Assembly (NCBI RefSeq): GCF_016722965.1
Contig: NZ_JAEQNB010000001.1
Coordinates: 558,001 to 622,000, forward strand
Reading direction: 5' to 3'
DNA: 64,000 nucleotides
From: Tumebacillus amylolyticus
Lineage (GTDB): Bacteria > Bacillota > Bacilli > Tumebacillales > Tumebacillaceae
Below the pieces are notes generated by a model. It was not told the DNA's origin and made no database searches. It saw only the letters and a list, made by a program, of their open reading frames with translations. Position 1 is the first letter of the stretch, and each line of letters begins with the position of its first letter. Below are positions 9,530 through 19,697 of this stretch, piece after piece. The position numbers and the translations under genes are program-made.

Positions 9530-10882
9530 ATGGCACGTTACTTTGGTACGGACGGCATCCGTGGGATTGCCAACCAAGAACTCACCCCTGAACTGGCTTA
9601 CAAACTCGGTCGCGCCGGCGCGTACGTTCTGACCCAAGGGTCGGGCGAGAAGCGACCGAAGATCGCCGTTGGCAAGGACACCCGCATCTCCGGCGAGATG
9701 CTCGGCGCGGCCCTCGTGTCCGGCATCATGTCGGTCGGTGTTGACGTCATTCGTCTGGGCACGATCCCGACGCCGGGCGTGGCGTATCTGACCCGCAAAC
9801 TCGGTTGCGACGCAGGCGTTATGATCTCCGCTTCGCACAACCCGGTGCCGGACAACGGCATTAAGTTTTTTGGCGGAGACGGGTTCAAATTGACCGACGA
9901 GCAAGAAGCGGAATTTGAGCGTCTGCTGGACGCAGCAGTTGACGAGTTGCCGCGCCCGACGGGCGAGCATGTGGGACGTCTGTTGGAGCAACAGGACACC
10001 TATCAACAGTTCATCAACTTCCAGAAATCGACCGTTCAGAACTCTTTCGAAGGCGTGAAAGTCGTGCTCGATTGCGGCAACGGCGCGGCGTCGTATGTGG
10101 CGGGGGATTTGTTCCGCTCGCTGGGTGCCGAAGTCGTCGAGATTTTCTCCGAACCGACGGGCACGAACATCAACGTCTGCTGCGGGTCGACGCATCCGGA
10201 GCAGGTGCAGGAAGCGGTGGTGCGCTATGGGGCGCAGATCGGCTTGAGCTTCGACGGAGACGCGGACCGACTGATTGCAGTCGATGAGAAGGGCGAGATC
10301 GTGGACGGCGACTACATCATGGCGATTCTGGCGAAAGCGATGAAGCAGCGTGGCACGTTGACGCACAATACGGTCGTTTCCACCGTCATGTCGAACATCG
10401 GGTTCCACAAAGCGATGCGCGAACAGGGCATCGACGTGAAGATCACCGCTGTCGGCGACCGCTATGTCATGGAGGAGATGCGTGCGGGGAGCTTTGCCAT
10501 CGGCGGCGAGCAATCCGGGCACATCATCTTGCTCGAGCACAACACCACGGGGGATGGGCTATTGACAGCCCTGCATCTCACGGATATTATGGTAGAATCC
10601 AAACAACCGCTGAGCGCTCTTCGCTCGATCATGCGTTCCTTCCCGCAGATCTTGGTCAACGTCCGTGTGGCGACCAAGGACGGGTGGAGTGAGAATGCAG
10701 AGATCAAAGCGGCAATCCAACGCGTGGAGGAAGCCCTGGGGGCTGACGGCCGCGTGCTGGTGCGCCCGTCCGGCACCGAACCGCTGATTCGCGTCATGGC
10801 GGAAGGCCCGGAGGAAGAAGCGCTGCGCCAGTATGTGAACGACATCGCAGACATCGTACGCCGCGAACAAGGCGAAAGATAA
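9530..10882 (+). CDS. glmM: Phosphoglucosamine mutase
   Basis: 450 aa. It converts glucosamine-6-phosphate to glucosamine-1-phosphate for peptidoglycan synthesis. The phosphoserine loop ISASHNP lies near residue 100, the metal-binding DGDADR near 243, the sugar-binding GGEQSGH near 325, and the phosphate-binding RPSGTEP near 413. All active-site elements are intact. Confidence 0.97.
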   Translation: MARYFGTDGIRGIANQELTPELAYKLGRAGAYVLTQGSGEKRPKIAVGKDTRISGEMLGAALVSGIMSVGVDVIRLGTIPTPGVAYLTRKLGCDAGVMISASHNPVPDNGIKFFGGDGFKLTDEQEAEFERLLDAAVDELPRPTGEHVGRLLEQQDTYQQFINFQKSTVQNSFEGVKVVLDCGNGAASYVAGDLFRSLGAEVVEIFSEPTGTNINVCCGSTHPEQVQEAVVRYGAQIGLSFDGDADRLIAVDEKGEIVDGDYIMAILAKAMKQRGTLTHNTVVSTVMSNIGFHKAMREQGIDVKITAVGDRYVMEEMRAGSFAIGGEQSGHIILLEHNTTGDGLLTALHLTDIMVESKQPLSALRSIMRSFPQILVNVRVATKDGWSENAEIKAAIQRVEEALGADGRVLVRPSGTEPLIRVMAEGPEEEALRQYVNDIADIVRREQGER

Positions 10883-10885
10883 AAA

Positions 10886-10915
10886 TGGGGGAGCTTTTGC
10901 TCCCCACATTTTCTT
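10886..10915 (+). terminator. Terminator after glmM
   Basis: TGGGGGAGC/GCTCCCCA hairpin followed by a T-rich run. Confidence 0.8.
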
Positions 10916-10984
10916 TTCCGGCATACGATACCTTTAGTGGAGGTGATGTGGGGCACAGCGGAGAGTTGTGTGGATGTGATGTTT

Positions 10985-11170
10985 TTTCAAAAGCGCCTGA
11001 ACTGCACCGTATGAGCGGAGAAACACCACGGGCAGTTGACGAGGTGGAGGAGTATCGATTTTTCGGCGGATGCCTCCCGGTGGGATGTTGTACCACACCG
11101 TCATAGCGTCATTTCGAAATCCGTTGGGTGACTGACGGGACAAGAGACGCTTCTTGGTACACACTAACAA
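10985..11170 (+). ncRNA. glmS ribozyme/riboswitch
   Basis: Fills the glmM-glmS interval. The core matches the established glmS ribozyme: AAGCGCCTGAACTGC at the cleavage region (cut expected just before GCGCC at ~10993), then GTTGACGAGGTGGAGG, ATCGATTTTTCGGCGGATG and CCTCCCGGT. P3 (GTTGTACCA/TGGTACA) and P4 (AGCGTC/GACGCT) pairings can be drawn. It self-cleaves on binding glucosamine-6-phosphate and lowers glmS mRNA. The 3' border is approximate. Confidence 0.93.
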
Positions 11171-11259
11171 AATTCAGTGAGTTGAGGCACAGGGCGCTTG
11201 TAGCCAACGGCACAAGTTTAATTTCCTATTGCCTCCAAACGACGAGGAGGATTTTTAGT

Positions 11260-13092
11260 ATGTGTGGCATCGTGGGTTATATCGGGAACAAGCAAGCGCA
11301 AGACGTTTTGTTGCATGGGTTGAGCAAGTTGGAGTACCGCGGGTACGACTCTGCGGGCATCGCGATTTTTGAAAACGGCGACGTTGCGGTGAAAAAATCG
11401 GTGGGTCGTCTCGCGAACTTGGCGGAACTGGTGGACGGCGCAGACCGTCTCTCCGGCCACCAAGGCATCGGGCACACCCGTTGGGCGACGCACGGCCGTC
11501 CGTCCGACAACAACGCGCATCCGCACCAAGACGACAACGGCAATTTCACCATCGTTCACAACGGGATCATCGAGAATTACCAAACCCTGCGTGAAGAACT
11601 GATTGCCAAAGGTCACACCTTCCTGTCCGAAACCGACACCGAAGTTGTGGCACATCTGCTGGACGACATGTGGACCGGCGACCTGTTCGACACCGTGCTG
11701 GCGATCTCCAAGCGCATCCACGGCGCGTATGCACTGGGGATCATGGCGAAGCAAGAACCGGGCAAACTGATTGCGGTTCGCAAGCAATCTCCGCTGGTAA
11801 TCGGTCTTGGCGAAGGCGAGAACTTCATCGCGTCCGACATCCCGGCGATTCTCGAATACACCCGCAACGTGTACATCCTCGACGACGGTGAGATCGCCGT
11901 TCTGACGGCAGACTCCGTGAAGCTGTTCGACCTGAACGGCACCCCGACGCAGAAGGAAGTCTACGAAGTGACCTGGTCGGCATCCGCTGCGGAAAAGGGC
12001 GGCTACGACCACTTCATGCTCAAAGAAATCCACGAGCAACCGAAAGCAATCTCCGACACCCTGACCGGCCGCATCTCCGAAGACGGTACGAAGGTCGTGT
12101 TTGACGAAGTGCAATTCCCGGCCGGTTTCGTCAAGGACATCGACCGCATCCACATCCTCGCGTGCGGCACGTCTTGGCATGCAGGGATGGTTGGGAAGCA
12201 TGCGATTGAGAAGCTGACCCGCATCCCGGTTGATTGCGAAATCGCTTCTGAATACCGCTACCGTGACCCGATCGTGTCGAAGAACACGCTGATGGTCGTC
12301 ATCACCCAATCCGGCGAGACGGCCGACACCTTGGCTGCTCTGCGTCAAGCGAAGGAACAAGGCACCCGCGTTCTGGCGATCACGAACGTTGTCGGCTCTT
12401 CGGCTGCTCGTGAAGCGGACGATGTAATCTTCACTTGGGCTGGCCCGGAAATCTCCGTCGCTTCGACCAAGGCGTACACCACTCAGTTGACGGCGCTGTA
12501 CCTGTTTGCAGGTTGGTTGGCACAAGAGCGTGAATCGGTCGGCGCTTCCGAAGTTCCGGCGATCTTGACCGCTCTGCGCGACATGCCGGCGAATGCAGAG
12601 AAAGTTCTGGAGACCGCTCCGGCGATCCAAGCGTTCGCGAAGGAATGGAGCTCCCGTGAGCATGCGTTCTTCATCGGTCGTGGCTTGGACTATGCAGTGT
12701 CGCTGGAAGGCTCGCTGAAGCTGAAAGAGATCTCCTACATGCACGCCGAGGCGTATGCAGCAGGGGAGCTGAAGCACGGAACTCTCGCGCTGATCGTCGA
12801 GGACATTCCGGTCATCGCACTGGTAACGCAAGACGATCTGTACGAGAAGACCCTCTCGAACATCCAAGAGGTAAAAGCACGCGATGCGTTCGTGCTGGCA
12901 CTGGCTTGGAGCGGAGATCAACAGATCGCGAAGTCGGTCGACCAAGTGATTCACATCCCGAAAGTGAACCCGTTCCTGGCTCCGATCTTGGCAGTAATTC
13001 CGTTGCAGTTGCTGGCGTACTACGCGTCGGTCGCTCGTGGGAATGATGTTGATAACCCGCGGAATCTGGCGAAGTCGGTTACGGTGGAGTAG
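11260..13092 (+). CDS. glmS: Glutamine-fructose-6-phosphate aminotransferase (isomerizing)
   Basis: 610 aa. It makes glucosamine-6-phosphate from fructose-6-phosphate and glutamine. The start is the ATG of MCGIVGYIG, because Cys1 after methionine removal is the glutaminase nucleophile; GAGGAGG precedes it, and an upstream in-frame extension falls in the ribozyme. Two SIS domains fill the C-terminal half, and the conserved end (NLAKSVTVE) is intact. The 3' end of this gene is the recognition site for TnsD of Tn7-type elements, and one has inserted 26 bp beyond the stop. Confidence 0.98.
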   Translation: MCGIVGYIGNKQAQDVLLHGLSKLEYRGYDSAGIAIFENGDVAVKKSVGRLANLAELVDGADRLSGHQGIGHTRWATHGRPSDNNAHPHQDDNGNFTIVHNGIIENYQTLREELIAKGHTFLSETDTEVVAHLLDDMWTGDLFDTVLAISKRIHGAYALGIMAKQEPGKLIAVRKQSPLVIGLGEGENFIASDIPAILEYTRNVYILDDGEIAVLTADSVKLFDLNGTPTQKEVYEVTWSASAAEKGGYDHFMLKEIHEQPKAISDTLTGRISEDGTKVVFDEVQFPAGFVKDIDRIHILACGTSWHAGMVGKHAIEKLTRIPVDCEIASEYRYRDPIVSKNTLMVVITQSGETADTLAALRQAKEQGTRVLAITNVVGSSAAREADDVIFTWAGPEISVASTKAYTTQLTALYLFAGWLAQERESVGASEVPAILTALRDMPANAEKVLETAPAIQAFAKEWSSREHAFFIGRGLDYAVSLEGSLKLKEISYMHAEAYAAGELKHGTLALIVEDIPVIALVTQDDLYEKTLSNIQEVKARDAFVLALAWSGDQQIAKSVDQVIHIPKVNPFLAPILAVIPLQLLAYYASVARGNDVDNPRNLAKSVTVE

Positions 13093-13113
13093 GGTAATAG
13101 AATAAGGAAAAGG

Positions 13114-13118
13114 CCTCC
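13114..13118. other. Presumed 5-bp target site (one copy of the target duplication) in the glmS terminator
   Basis: CCTCC directly precedes the TGT transposon terminus. AAAAGGCCTCC (13108-13118) looks like the 5' arm of the glmS terminator, now split by the insertion. The second copy of CCTCC is expected at the far end of the element. Confidence 0.65.
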
Positions 13119-13125
13119 TGTATTA

Positions 13126-13185
13126 GGACAAAAAAGTTCTTTACTGGTCAAAAAAGTTCTTTACCGGACAAAAAAGTTCTTTACT
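13126..13185 (+). repeat. Three contiguous 20-bp TnsB-type binding sites in the transposon end
   Basis: Units at 13126-13145, 13146-13165 and 13166-13185 share GG(A/T)CAAAAAAGTTCTTTAC with only the third and last bases varying. Tightly packed sites are typical of the tnsA-side (right) end of Tn7. Confidence 0.9.
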
Positions 13186-13186
13186 G

Positions 13187-13229
13187 AGACTGTTTGCCAT
13201 GAGAAAATCATGGCAAACAGTCTTTTTTT
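13187..13229 (+). terminator. Strong hairpin terminator just inside the transposon end
   Basis: Perfect 15-bp stem AGACTGTTTGCCATG/CATGGCAAACAGTCT with an 8-nt loop and seven T. It would stop glmS transcription from entering tnsA. Confidence 0.88.
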
Positions 13230-13257
13230 AATTGGGCGTTAAAAATGGAGGTGTAGT

Positions 13258-14079
13258 ATGTCAAAACGCGACCGTACATGGACAGAGGAGAAAATTGCAA
13301 AGTACATAAAGGCAGGCAGAGGGCTTGGCGAAGGGAGGCATTACAAACCCTGGTTAACCGTACAGGACGTACCGGCAAACTCAAGAGCCCACCGTATCCC
13401 AGGAAATAAAATAGGCCGTACTCATCACCTTATGTCAGATATCGAAAGGGATTATTTCTATATTCTTGATTGGCTTGACGAAGTTATCGATATCAGAGAG
13501 CAATTCCCGTTAGAGAGGGAGTTGACGACGAAAATCGCAGAGCAGAAAAACATCAAGCATTCAGTTGACGTTAAAACACGAACCCCGCTCGTAATGACAA
13601 CAGATTTCCTCATCACACTTCGTAGGGACAACAAGGTCTTCCATATTGCTCGTACAATAAAGCCTGCAGAAAAGTTGAATGATCCTCGTGTCATTGAAAA
13701 ATTCGAAATAGAGAGAGAATACTGGGCGACCAAAAATGTTAGTTGGGCGATCGCTACAGAACGTGGTATGCCCACAGTCCTTTGTGGAAACCTCGAGGCA
13801 ATTCGAAGTTATCTGCATGTTGATGAGGAAACTCAAGAAGTCGCCGGAGAGTTCCTGAGGTATCTCTCGAAATCAAAAGCAAGTACACTTTCTGAGGCAT
13901 TCCGAGAGTTTGAACAAATGCACTTTTTAGAGTCGGGGGCTGCGTTACTTTGCTTTAAGCATCTGCTGATCGCAAAAACAATCTCCATCAATTTGAGTGA
14001 ACGTATCAACCTTCATATGAAGCTGGAAGAAATACAGATTCGAACAGAACGAGAGCACATAACGAGGTGGGCCACATGA
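13258..14079 (+). CDS. tnsA: TnsA, transposon 5'-end endonuclease
   Basis: 273 aa, the length I recall for Tn7 TnsA. It cuts the 5' strands at the transposon ends in the heteromeric TnsAB transposase. The restriction-enzyme-like catalytic set can be placed: E in HHLMSDIERDYF (~62), D in MTTDFL (~115) and K in RTIKPA (~132). PWLTVQDVP and DIREQFPL near the N-terminus match the Tn7 protein closely, by recall. Start ATG behind TGGAGGTG. Confidence 0.94.
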   Translation: MSKRDRTWTEEKIAKYIKAGRGLGEGRHYKPWLTVQDVPANSRAHRIPGNKIGRTHHLMSDIERDYFYILDWLDEVIDIREQFPLERELTTKIAEQKNIKHSVDVKTRTPLVMTTDFLITLRRDNKVFHIARTIKPAEKLNDPRVIEKFEIEREYWATKNVSWAIATERGMPTVLCGNLEAIRSYLHVDEETQEVAGEFLRYLSKSKASTLSEAFREFEQMHFLESGAALLCFKHLLIAKTISINLSERINLHMKLEEIQIRTEREHITRWAT

Positions 14080-16217
14080 GGTTCATGGTAAACGACTTGC
14101 TAAAGGAGAAGTCTGGTGAATGCACGTACCGAGTTTTATGGATCGATCCTGAGCAAATTCAGTGTTACTTAGTCGATGTAGAAAGCCAGAGCGCCTTCCC
14201 AGTTCTACGGAAAATTAGTGAGATCAATGACGAAATTGTATTGGGGGATCTTCATAAAATCAAAGAAGATCCGTACTTTCCCCGTATTGGGCCTGATGTT
14301 TCCCCAGCCCATCTTGAAAAACGGAACCATGCTTGGAATCTAATTTCAGAAATGGTAACTCAGGAACCAGACGTTTATGATAGGGACCGCCGTGGTGAAA
14401 TGGTCAAGTTGCTTTTGGAACAACACAACACGACCAAACCTACAGTCTATAAGAATCTTCGACGTTACTGGCAGCTTGGTAAGACACCAAATGCACTTTT
14501 ACCTAACTATCATAAATCTGGTGGAAAAGGGAAAGAGAAAAGTGCAGGAGAGGCAAAGCGTGGACGTCCGCCTATTTATGGTGAGGAAGGGGTAAACGTC
14601 GATGAAAGCACCAAGAAAACCTTCCGTATCGCACTGGAAAAATATTATTTAACGAGGAAGAAAAACAGCCTGCCTGCTGCCTATGAAATGATGGTGAAGG
14701 AGTTCTTTGCCAGCGATATCTACTACGAAAACGGTATTCAACGAGTCTTGCTCAATGATCTGAACATGATACCGACACTTCGTCAGTTCAAATACTGGTA
14801 CTACAAAGAGTATAAAGCGCAAGACACAATTATCGCCCGCGAAGGAAGGACGAAATTTGAGAAAGATCATCGGGCTATCCTTGGTTCATCAACATTTGAA
14901 ACCTATGGTCCGGGTTCGAGATTTCAAATTGACGCTACTGTTGTGAACGTCTATTTGGTCTCACGTTATAACCCAGACTGGATCATCGGTCGGCCAATTA
15001 TGTATATGGTTGTTGATGTGTATAGTCGAATGGTTGTGGGCATGTACATTGGACTGGAAGGTCCATCTTGGTTGGGGGCTATGATGGCCCTTGCAAACGC
15101 AGCTTTTGACAAAAAATCGTTCTGCGCGCAGCACGGCATTCCCATCGAAGAAGAGATGTGGCCTTGCACGTACCTCCCCGAAATCTTGTTAGCAGACCGA
15201 GGTGAGATCGAAGGAGTCAAAGTTGAAAGTCTTATGAACGCTTTTCATATCCACGTCGAGAATGCCGCCCCTTATCGCGGAGATATGAAGGGGATCGTGG
15301 AACAATATTTTGATACACACCAAGAGAGGGTAAAACCATTTCTGCCTGGTTACGTTGAAAAGGATTTCGGTGAACGGGGCTCACAGGATTACCGCCTTGC
15401 CGCAAAGCTTACTATCGAACAATTTACCCAGATCATGATCAAACAAGTCTTATACCATAACAATAAGCATTACCTTAACGAATACATTCGTGACGAAGAC
15501 ATGATTCGCGATGGAGTTGAACCCATTCCCATTGAGATTTGGAAATGGGGAATTAAGAACCGATCAGGGAAATTGCGTTCCTACCCTGAGGATCAAGTTC
15601 GAATGCATCTATTGCCACGCGGGAAAGCAACGGTCACCTTTAAAGGAATTCAGTTTGAGCAGATGCGGTACAGTTGTGATCGAGCCTTACGAGAGGGATG
15701 GTTCACCAATGCAAGAGCGAAGGGCAGTTGGAAGGTGACCGTTCACTATGACCCAAGAAATGTTTCAATCATCTACCTATGGGATGAGAATTCTAAAACC
15801 TTCGAAGAATGCCATTTGCTTGAGTACGTTGAACGATACGAGAACAAATCACTCGACGAGGTCCGATATCTACTTGCCAAAGAAAAAATGATGAAACATG
15901 GACATCAGTCTACTCAATTGCAGGCCAAAGTTGACTTCATGATGGATGTAGAAAGTATTGTCAAACAGGCCGTCAAGGAGACAAATAAGCGTCAGACAAA
16001 CACATCCAGTAAGGCGCAACGGGTGAAAAGCATAAAAGAACACCGAAAAGTTGAGAGGGAAGAGCGGCGAAAAGAGGAGTCATTTGTTCAACCTACTCGT
16101 GCGGAGAAGCAGGCAGACATCATCCCGTTTTCATCCAAGCAAGAAGAGGAGGACTTTAGCCGACCGTCGATCAAAGAATTCCTCCGTAGGGAAAAGGAGC
16201 GAAAAGGCGATGAGTGA
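14076..16217 (+). CDS. tnsB: TnsB, DDE transposase
   Basis: 713 aa from the ATG that overlaps the tnsA stop (ATGA), with GAGGTGG upstream; a GTG three codons earlier is possible. It carries out 3'-end cleavage and strand transfer and binds the 20-bp end repeats. The DDE catalytic residues are in FQIDAT (~288), LADRGE (~375) and KGIVEQYF (~410). The charged, low-complexity C-terminal ~90 residues match the region of TnsB that contacts TnsC. Confidence 0.95.
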   Translation: MRFMVNDLLKEKSGECTYRVLWIDPEQIQCYLVDVESQSAFPVLRKISEINDEIVLGDLHKIKEDPYFPRIGPDVSPAHLEKRNHAWNLISEMVTQEPDVYDRDRRGEMVKLLLEQHNTTKPTVYKNLRRYWQLGKTPNALLPNYHKSGGKGKEKSAGEAKRGRPPIYGEEGVNVDESTKKTFRIALEKYYLTRKKNSLPAAYEMMVKEFFASDIYYENGIQRVLLNDLNMIPTLRQFKYWYYKEYKAQDTIIAREGRTKFEKDHRAILGSSTFETYGPGSRFQIDATVVNVYLVSRYNPDWIIGRPIMYMVVDVYSRMVVGMYIGLEGPSWLGAMMALANAAFDKKSFCAQHGIPIEEEMWPCTYLPEILLADRGEIEGVKVESLMNAFHIHVENAAPYRGDMKGIVEQYFDTHQERVKPFLPGYVEKDFGERGSQDYRLAAKLTIEQFTQIMIKQVLYHNNKHYLNEYIRDEDMIRDGVEPIPIEIWKWGIKNRSGKLRSYPEDQVRMHLLPRGKATVTFKGIQFEQMRYSCDRALREGWFTNARAKGSWKVTVHYDPRNVSIIYLWDENSKTFEECHLLEYVERYENKSLDEVRYLLAKEKMMKHGHQSTQLQAKVDFMMDVESIVKQAVKETNKRQTNTSSKAQRVKSIKEHRKVEREERRKEESFVQPTRAEKQADIIPFSSKQEEEDFSRPSIKEFLRREKERKGDE

Positions 16218-17814
16218 TGAGGTTCAACAGCTTTTTGAGGAACGGAAATTGCAGTGGAAAGCAGTTTACAAAAAGCAGCAACTTCCAGAATATGATGGTA
16301 ATCCCTTGATCGAAGCCCTACCTCCTGTTCTCTCGATGGGCGAAGCCTATCGTGAGATGTCAAGAACCCAACCATACGACGAAGCGGAGCGAATGTTGTC
16401 TCTCGAGTTGCGCTACCAAGCCCTGTATCGATTGCAACACTTCTTTCAGCCAGTCACAGATCATCTTACTTTGGAAAGAAAGTTGTCCAGCCTAATTCGT
16501 TCAGGATACATTTCTCGCAACCCTCTTGATCCAAAACAGGTACAAATGCTAACCGGGGTACCGGTTCCAGGGTTGCGATCGACTGCTTCTAGCCTTACAT
16601 TTATGGGCTTTTCGGGCATGGGAAAGACAACGGCCATTGAACGAGTCCTCTCTCTTTATCCGCAGTGCATCTTGCATGAACACCCCGTAAATCGTATTCA
16701 ACTGGTTTGGCTCAAACTCAACTGTCCGCATGACGGCTCACTCAAATCTCTATGCATGGATTTCTACCGCAAAATTGATGACATTTTGGGAACGAATTAC
16801 TACCCGAAATACGGTCAACGACGCAACACGATAAACTCGATGGTCGCCAATATGGCAATTGTTGCTCGCATTCATTGCATTGGTGCCCTCGTTATAGATG
16901 AGATCCAGCATTTGTTGACGGCTAAGGAGAAAGGTTCAGAGCAAATGATGAACTTTTTTGTCTCTCTGATTAATGAGATCGGCATACCTGTGATTCTAAT
17001 TGGGACCATGAGGGCTCGAACCATTCTCCAACAGGATTTCCGCCAAGCACGACGTGGCAGTGGTATAGGAGATATGGTCTGGGAACAGATGGAGCCTGAT
17101 GAAGACTGGGACATGCTGATCGAAACTATGTGGCGTTACCAATGGACAAGAGAGCGTGTTGAATTAACCGAAGGATTGAAGAAAACCCTCTATGATGAGA
17201 GTCAGGGCATTGTCGATATCGCTGTCAAACTCTACTCTCTCTCTCAAGGGCGTGCGATGGAGACCGAGCGTGAGAGGATTACACCTGCACTGATAAAGCA
17301 GGTTGCGCGTGAGGATTTAAGACTTGTCCAACCGATGTTGAACGCTTTGCGGTCGGGCTCATTTTCCGAAATTGAGAAATATGAAGACATCATGCCTATG
17401 GATCTTTCCTCTTGTCTCCAAACACGTCAAAGCAAAATCGATCTGAGAGCAACCATCCAAAAAGAGAAAGAGAAACAAGAAAACGCAAGTAAGCAATACG
17501 AATCCTCCGTTACAGAAAAGGCAATCCATGCTCTGCTCACCATGGACGTAGAAGCTAAAGTGGCTGAAAAAGCGGTTGTTCACGTTCTCAAGGAGAGTGG
17601 GGAGAAGAACATTACGAGAGTGGTTTCCCTAGCGATTGACTTTATCGAGGAACAAAAAGTACAAAAGCAACAAAGGCAGAAAACCCGCAAGCAACCTCCA
17701 CAAAATGAATTGAAGGCCATCGTGGAAAAAGGGAAGGAACACAAACACTCAGCCTATGAGTCGTTGGTAGAGGCTGGTTATGTCGTGGAGCCGTTGCATG
17801 AGTTTACTATCTGA
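16210..17814 (+). CDS. tnsC: TnsC, AAA+ transposition regulator
   Basis: 534 aa. Walker A (GFSGMGKTT, near residue 137) and Walker B (ALVIDEIQ, near 225) are intact. The ATPase forms filaments on target DNA and links TnsAB to the target selector TnsD or TnsE. The ATG overlaps the last codons of tnsB. The C-terminal third is rich in K, E and Q. Some readings would extend the frame upstream into tnsB, but without a ribosome-binding site. Confidence 0.94.
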   Translation: MSDEVQQLFEERKLQWKAVYKKQQLPEYDGNPLIEALPPVLSMGEAYREMSRTQPYDEAERMLSLELRYQALYRLQHFFQPVTDHLTLERKLSSLIRSGYISRNPLDPKQVQMLTGVPVPGLRSTASSLTFMGFSGMGKTTAIERVLSLYPQCILHEHPVNRIQLVWLKLNCPHDGSLKSLCMDFYRKIDDILGTNYYPKYGQRRNTINSMVANMAIVARIHCIGALVIDEIQHLLTAKEKGSEQMMNFFVSLINEIGIPVILIGTMRARTILQQDFRQARRGSGIGDMVWEQMEPDEDWDMLIETMWRYQWTRERVELTEGLKKTLYDESQGIVDIAVKLYSLSQGRAMETERERITPALIKQVAREDLRLVQPMLNALRSGSFSEIEKYEDIMPMDLSSCLQTRQSKIDLRATIQKEKEKQENASKQYESSVTEKAIHALLTMDVEAKVAEKAVVHVLKESGEKNITRVVSLAIDFIEEQKVQKQQRQKTRKQPPQNELKAIVEKGKEHKHSAYESLVEAGYVVEPLHEFTI

Positions 17815-17825
17815 GGAGGAAGTGT

Positions 17826-19697
17826 ATGCTTGGTTTTTTTCCACAGCTTTATCCGGATGAGTTGCTGTATAGTTGGTTCGCAAGATATCACTTGTACTGC
17901 AATAACGCGAGCCCCAAGCAAACGATGATAGACCTCTACGGTGATGAGAAACAATTGGCTGTGCCGGACTTGCCTACAAACCTTGAAGAAATCAATGGGC
18001 GAGTCCGGCATTTTATCAAACAAACAGCGGATGATTGGATCTCCCAACATACCTTTTTCAGATTCTACACATCCTTCGCACTGCCTGAGTTTAGGGCTCG
18101 TGCCCAAGAGACCATGAGAACGAACGCTCGTGACAGTTCCTTGCACATGTTAACGGGCGTTATGGCGAGCACCTTCAAAGATAAGAAGTACTTCGAGTAC
18201 TGCGCGATTTGCGCAGAGGAGGACTTGAAAACCCACGGGGAGATGTATTGGCATCTCCCGCACCAACTTCCTGGTGTACTGGTCTGTACAAAGCATGGGG
18301 TTCCCCTACGTAAGAGTTTGGCTCCGTTTCGACCAGACAACAGGCATCACTACGTCGCTGCGACTCGAGAGACTTGCCCGTCACTTGCTCCGATCATTTC
18401 ATATGATCCCAAGACAATGGAGCATCTGCAAGAAATCTCCTTAGAAGCTGAGCGACTTGTTCAACGAGATTATACGTTTGACCGAGAGGCCATCCGTCAG
18501 ACTTACTTGGTCCTGTTACAGAAGCAAGAGTTAGCAAGAGGCAAAAGTCACGTGTACCAGAGGAAACTGGCGGAACAATTCCGGGCTTTTTATGGTGACG
18601 AATGCCTACGTATCCTACAATCCGAGGTTTCGATGGAGGGCGAGAATTCTTGGCTTCGAGCGATCACTCGCAAACACCGAAGGGCGTTCCACCCGATCCG
18701 GCATTTGCTGCTTATCCGATTTTTGGGCGAGACTTTGGAGTCGATATCCTCCCAAATACATACCCCATACAACCCTTTTGGAGATAGCCCTTATCCGTGC
18801 CTCAACCATGCAGCAGATCACTTTCGTGAATCGATCGTAAGCGATCTGAAAATCACGAGGTGTACCGACACGGGCAAGCCGGTAGGGACGTTCACGTGTA
18901 ATTGCGGATTCCAGTACTCTCGCAGGGGGCCAGATCTTATAGAGACCGATCGCTTTCGAATCGGAAGGATCAAGGAGTTTGGGCCTGTTTGGCAAAGTCG
19001 ACTGGAAAAATTGATTCACGTCGAAAAACTCTCCTATCGGGCAGCGGCTCGTATGTTGGGTGTTGACCCAAACACAGTGATCAAGTATTCCAAGCAATCG
19101 ATCCCTAGCGTCATGGTTGAGCCCTCGAAGCCATGTGATCTGTTAGAGATTAAGCAAAAGCAGTGGGTCGACCTGCGCACTCGCTACCCACATGCTGGTA
19201 CTACCCAGCTTCGTAAAGAGGACAATGCTCTCTATAGCTGGCTGTACCGAAATTGCCGTGACTGGCTGGCTGCGAATTCTCCAATGCCTACGGATAGCAA
19301 TCAGTCAAAGGCGAGAATTGATTGGGGCGCTAGGGATCTCCGTCTTTCGAAACAGATCCATAAGGCCGCGCAACAGTTACGTCAAGAAACCCCACCGATC
19401 AGAATCACTCTGCATGGAATTGCCAGAAGAGTCCGAAGCAAAGCGCTAATTGAGCAACACTTGGACAAACTGCCCGAAACCAAAAAAGCACTGACGAAGT
19501 TGAGCGAATCAAAGGATGCATTTCATGTTCGCCGTATCCATTGGGCTGTACAAAAAATTCGGGAAGCAGGGGAAGAGCTGGTAGAGTGGCTGATTCTGAG
19601 AGTTGCCGCAATCAGGCAGCCGCTCAGTTTAGCGGTCGAACAAGAGATTCACAATGCTATGATTGATCCAGCCTTTGCAGAAAGGAGCGCCCTGTGA
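17826..19697 (+). CDS. tnsD: TnsD/TniQ target-site selector
   Basis: 623 aa. The N-terminal TniQ domain has the zinc signature C-x2-C (YCAICAEE, near 120) and a later C-x2-H (LVCTKHG, near 155). An HTH-like segment (YRAAARMLGVDPNTVIKYS) lies near residue 410. It is expected to bind the 3' end of glmS and recruit TnsC, which agrees with the observed insertion site. It is longer than the 508 aa I recall for Tn7 TnsD. Eleven bases separate it from tnsC. Confidence 0.92.
   Translation: MLGFFPQLYPDELLYSWFARYHLYCNNASPKQTMIDLYGDEKQLAVPDLPTNLEEINGRVRHFIKQTADDWISQHTFFRFYTSFALPEFRARAQETMRTNARDSSLHMLTGVMASTFKDKKYFEYCAICAEEDLKTHGEMYWHLPHQLPGVLVCTKHGVPLRKSLAPFRPDNRHHYVAATRETCPSLAPIISYDPKTMEHLQEISLEAERLVQRDYTFDREAIRQTYLVLLQKQELARGKSHVYQRKLAEQFRAFYGDECLRILQSEVSMEGENSWLRAITRKHRRAFHPIRHLLLIRFLGETLESISSQIHTPYNPFGDSPYPCLNHAADHFRESIVSDLKITRCTDTGKPVGTFTCNCGFQYSRRGPDLIETDRFRIGRIKEFGPVWQSRLEKLIHVEKLSYRAAARMLGVDPNTVIKYSKQSIPSVMVEPSKPCDLLEIKQKQWVDLRTRYPHAGTTQLRKEDNALYSWLYRNCRDWLAANSPMPTDSNQSKARIDWGARDLRLSKQIHKAAQQLRQETPPIRITLHGIARRVRSKALIEQHLDKLPETKKALTKLSESKDAFHVRRIHWAVQKIREAGEELVEWLILRVAAIRQPLSLAVEQEIHNAMIDPAFAERSAL

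Noticed and set aside
11128-11259. 44-codon N-terminal extension of glmS
   Set aside because: The extension lies in the ribozyme 3' part, and the catalytic Cys must follow the initiator Met, so the start is at 11260.
13126-13185. Three direct repeats as a CRISPR array
   Set aside because: Units abut with no spacers and no cas genes are present; they fit transposase sites.
16051-16209. Upstream extension of tnsC into tnsB
   Set aside because: Overlaps 167 bases of tnsB with no ribosome-binding site; the ATG at 16210 gives the usual TnsC start and an overlap typical of the operon.
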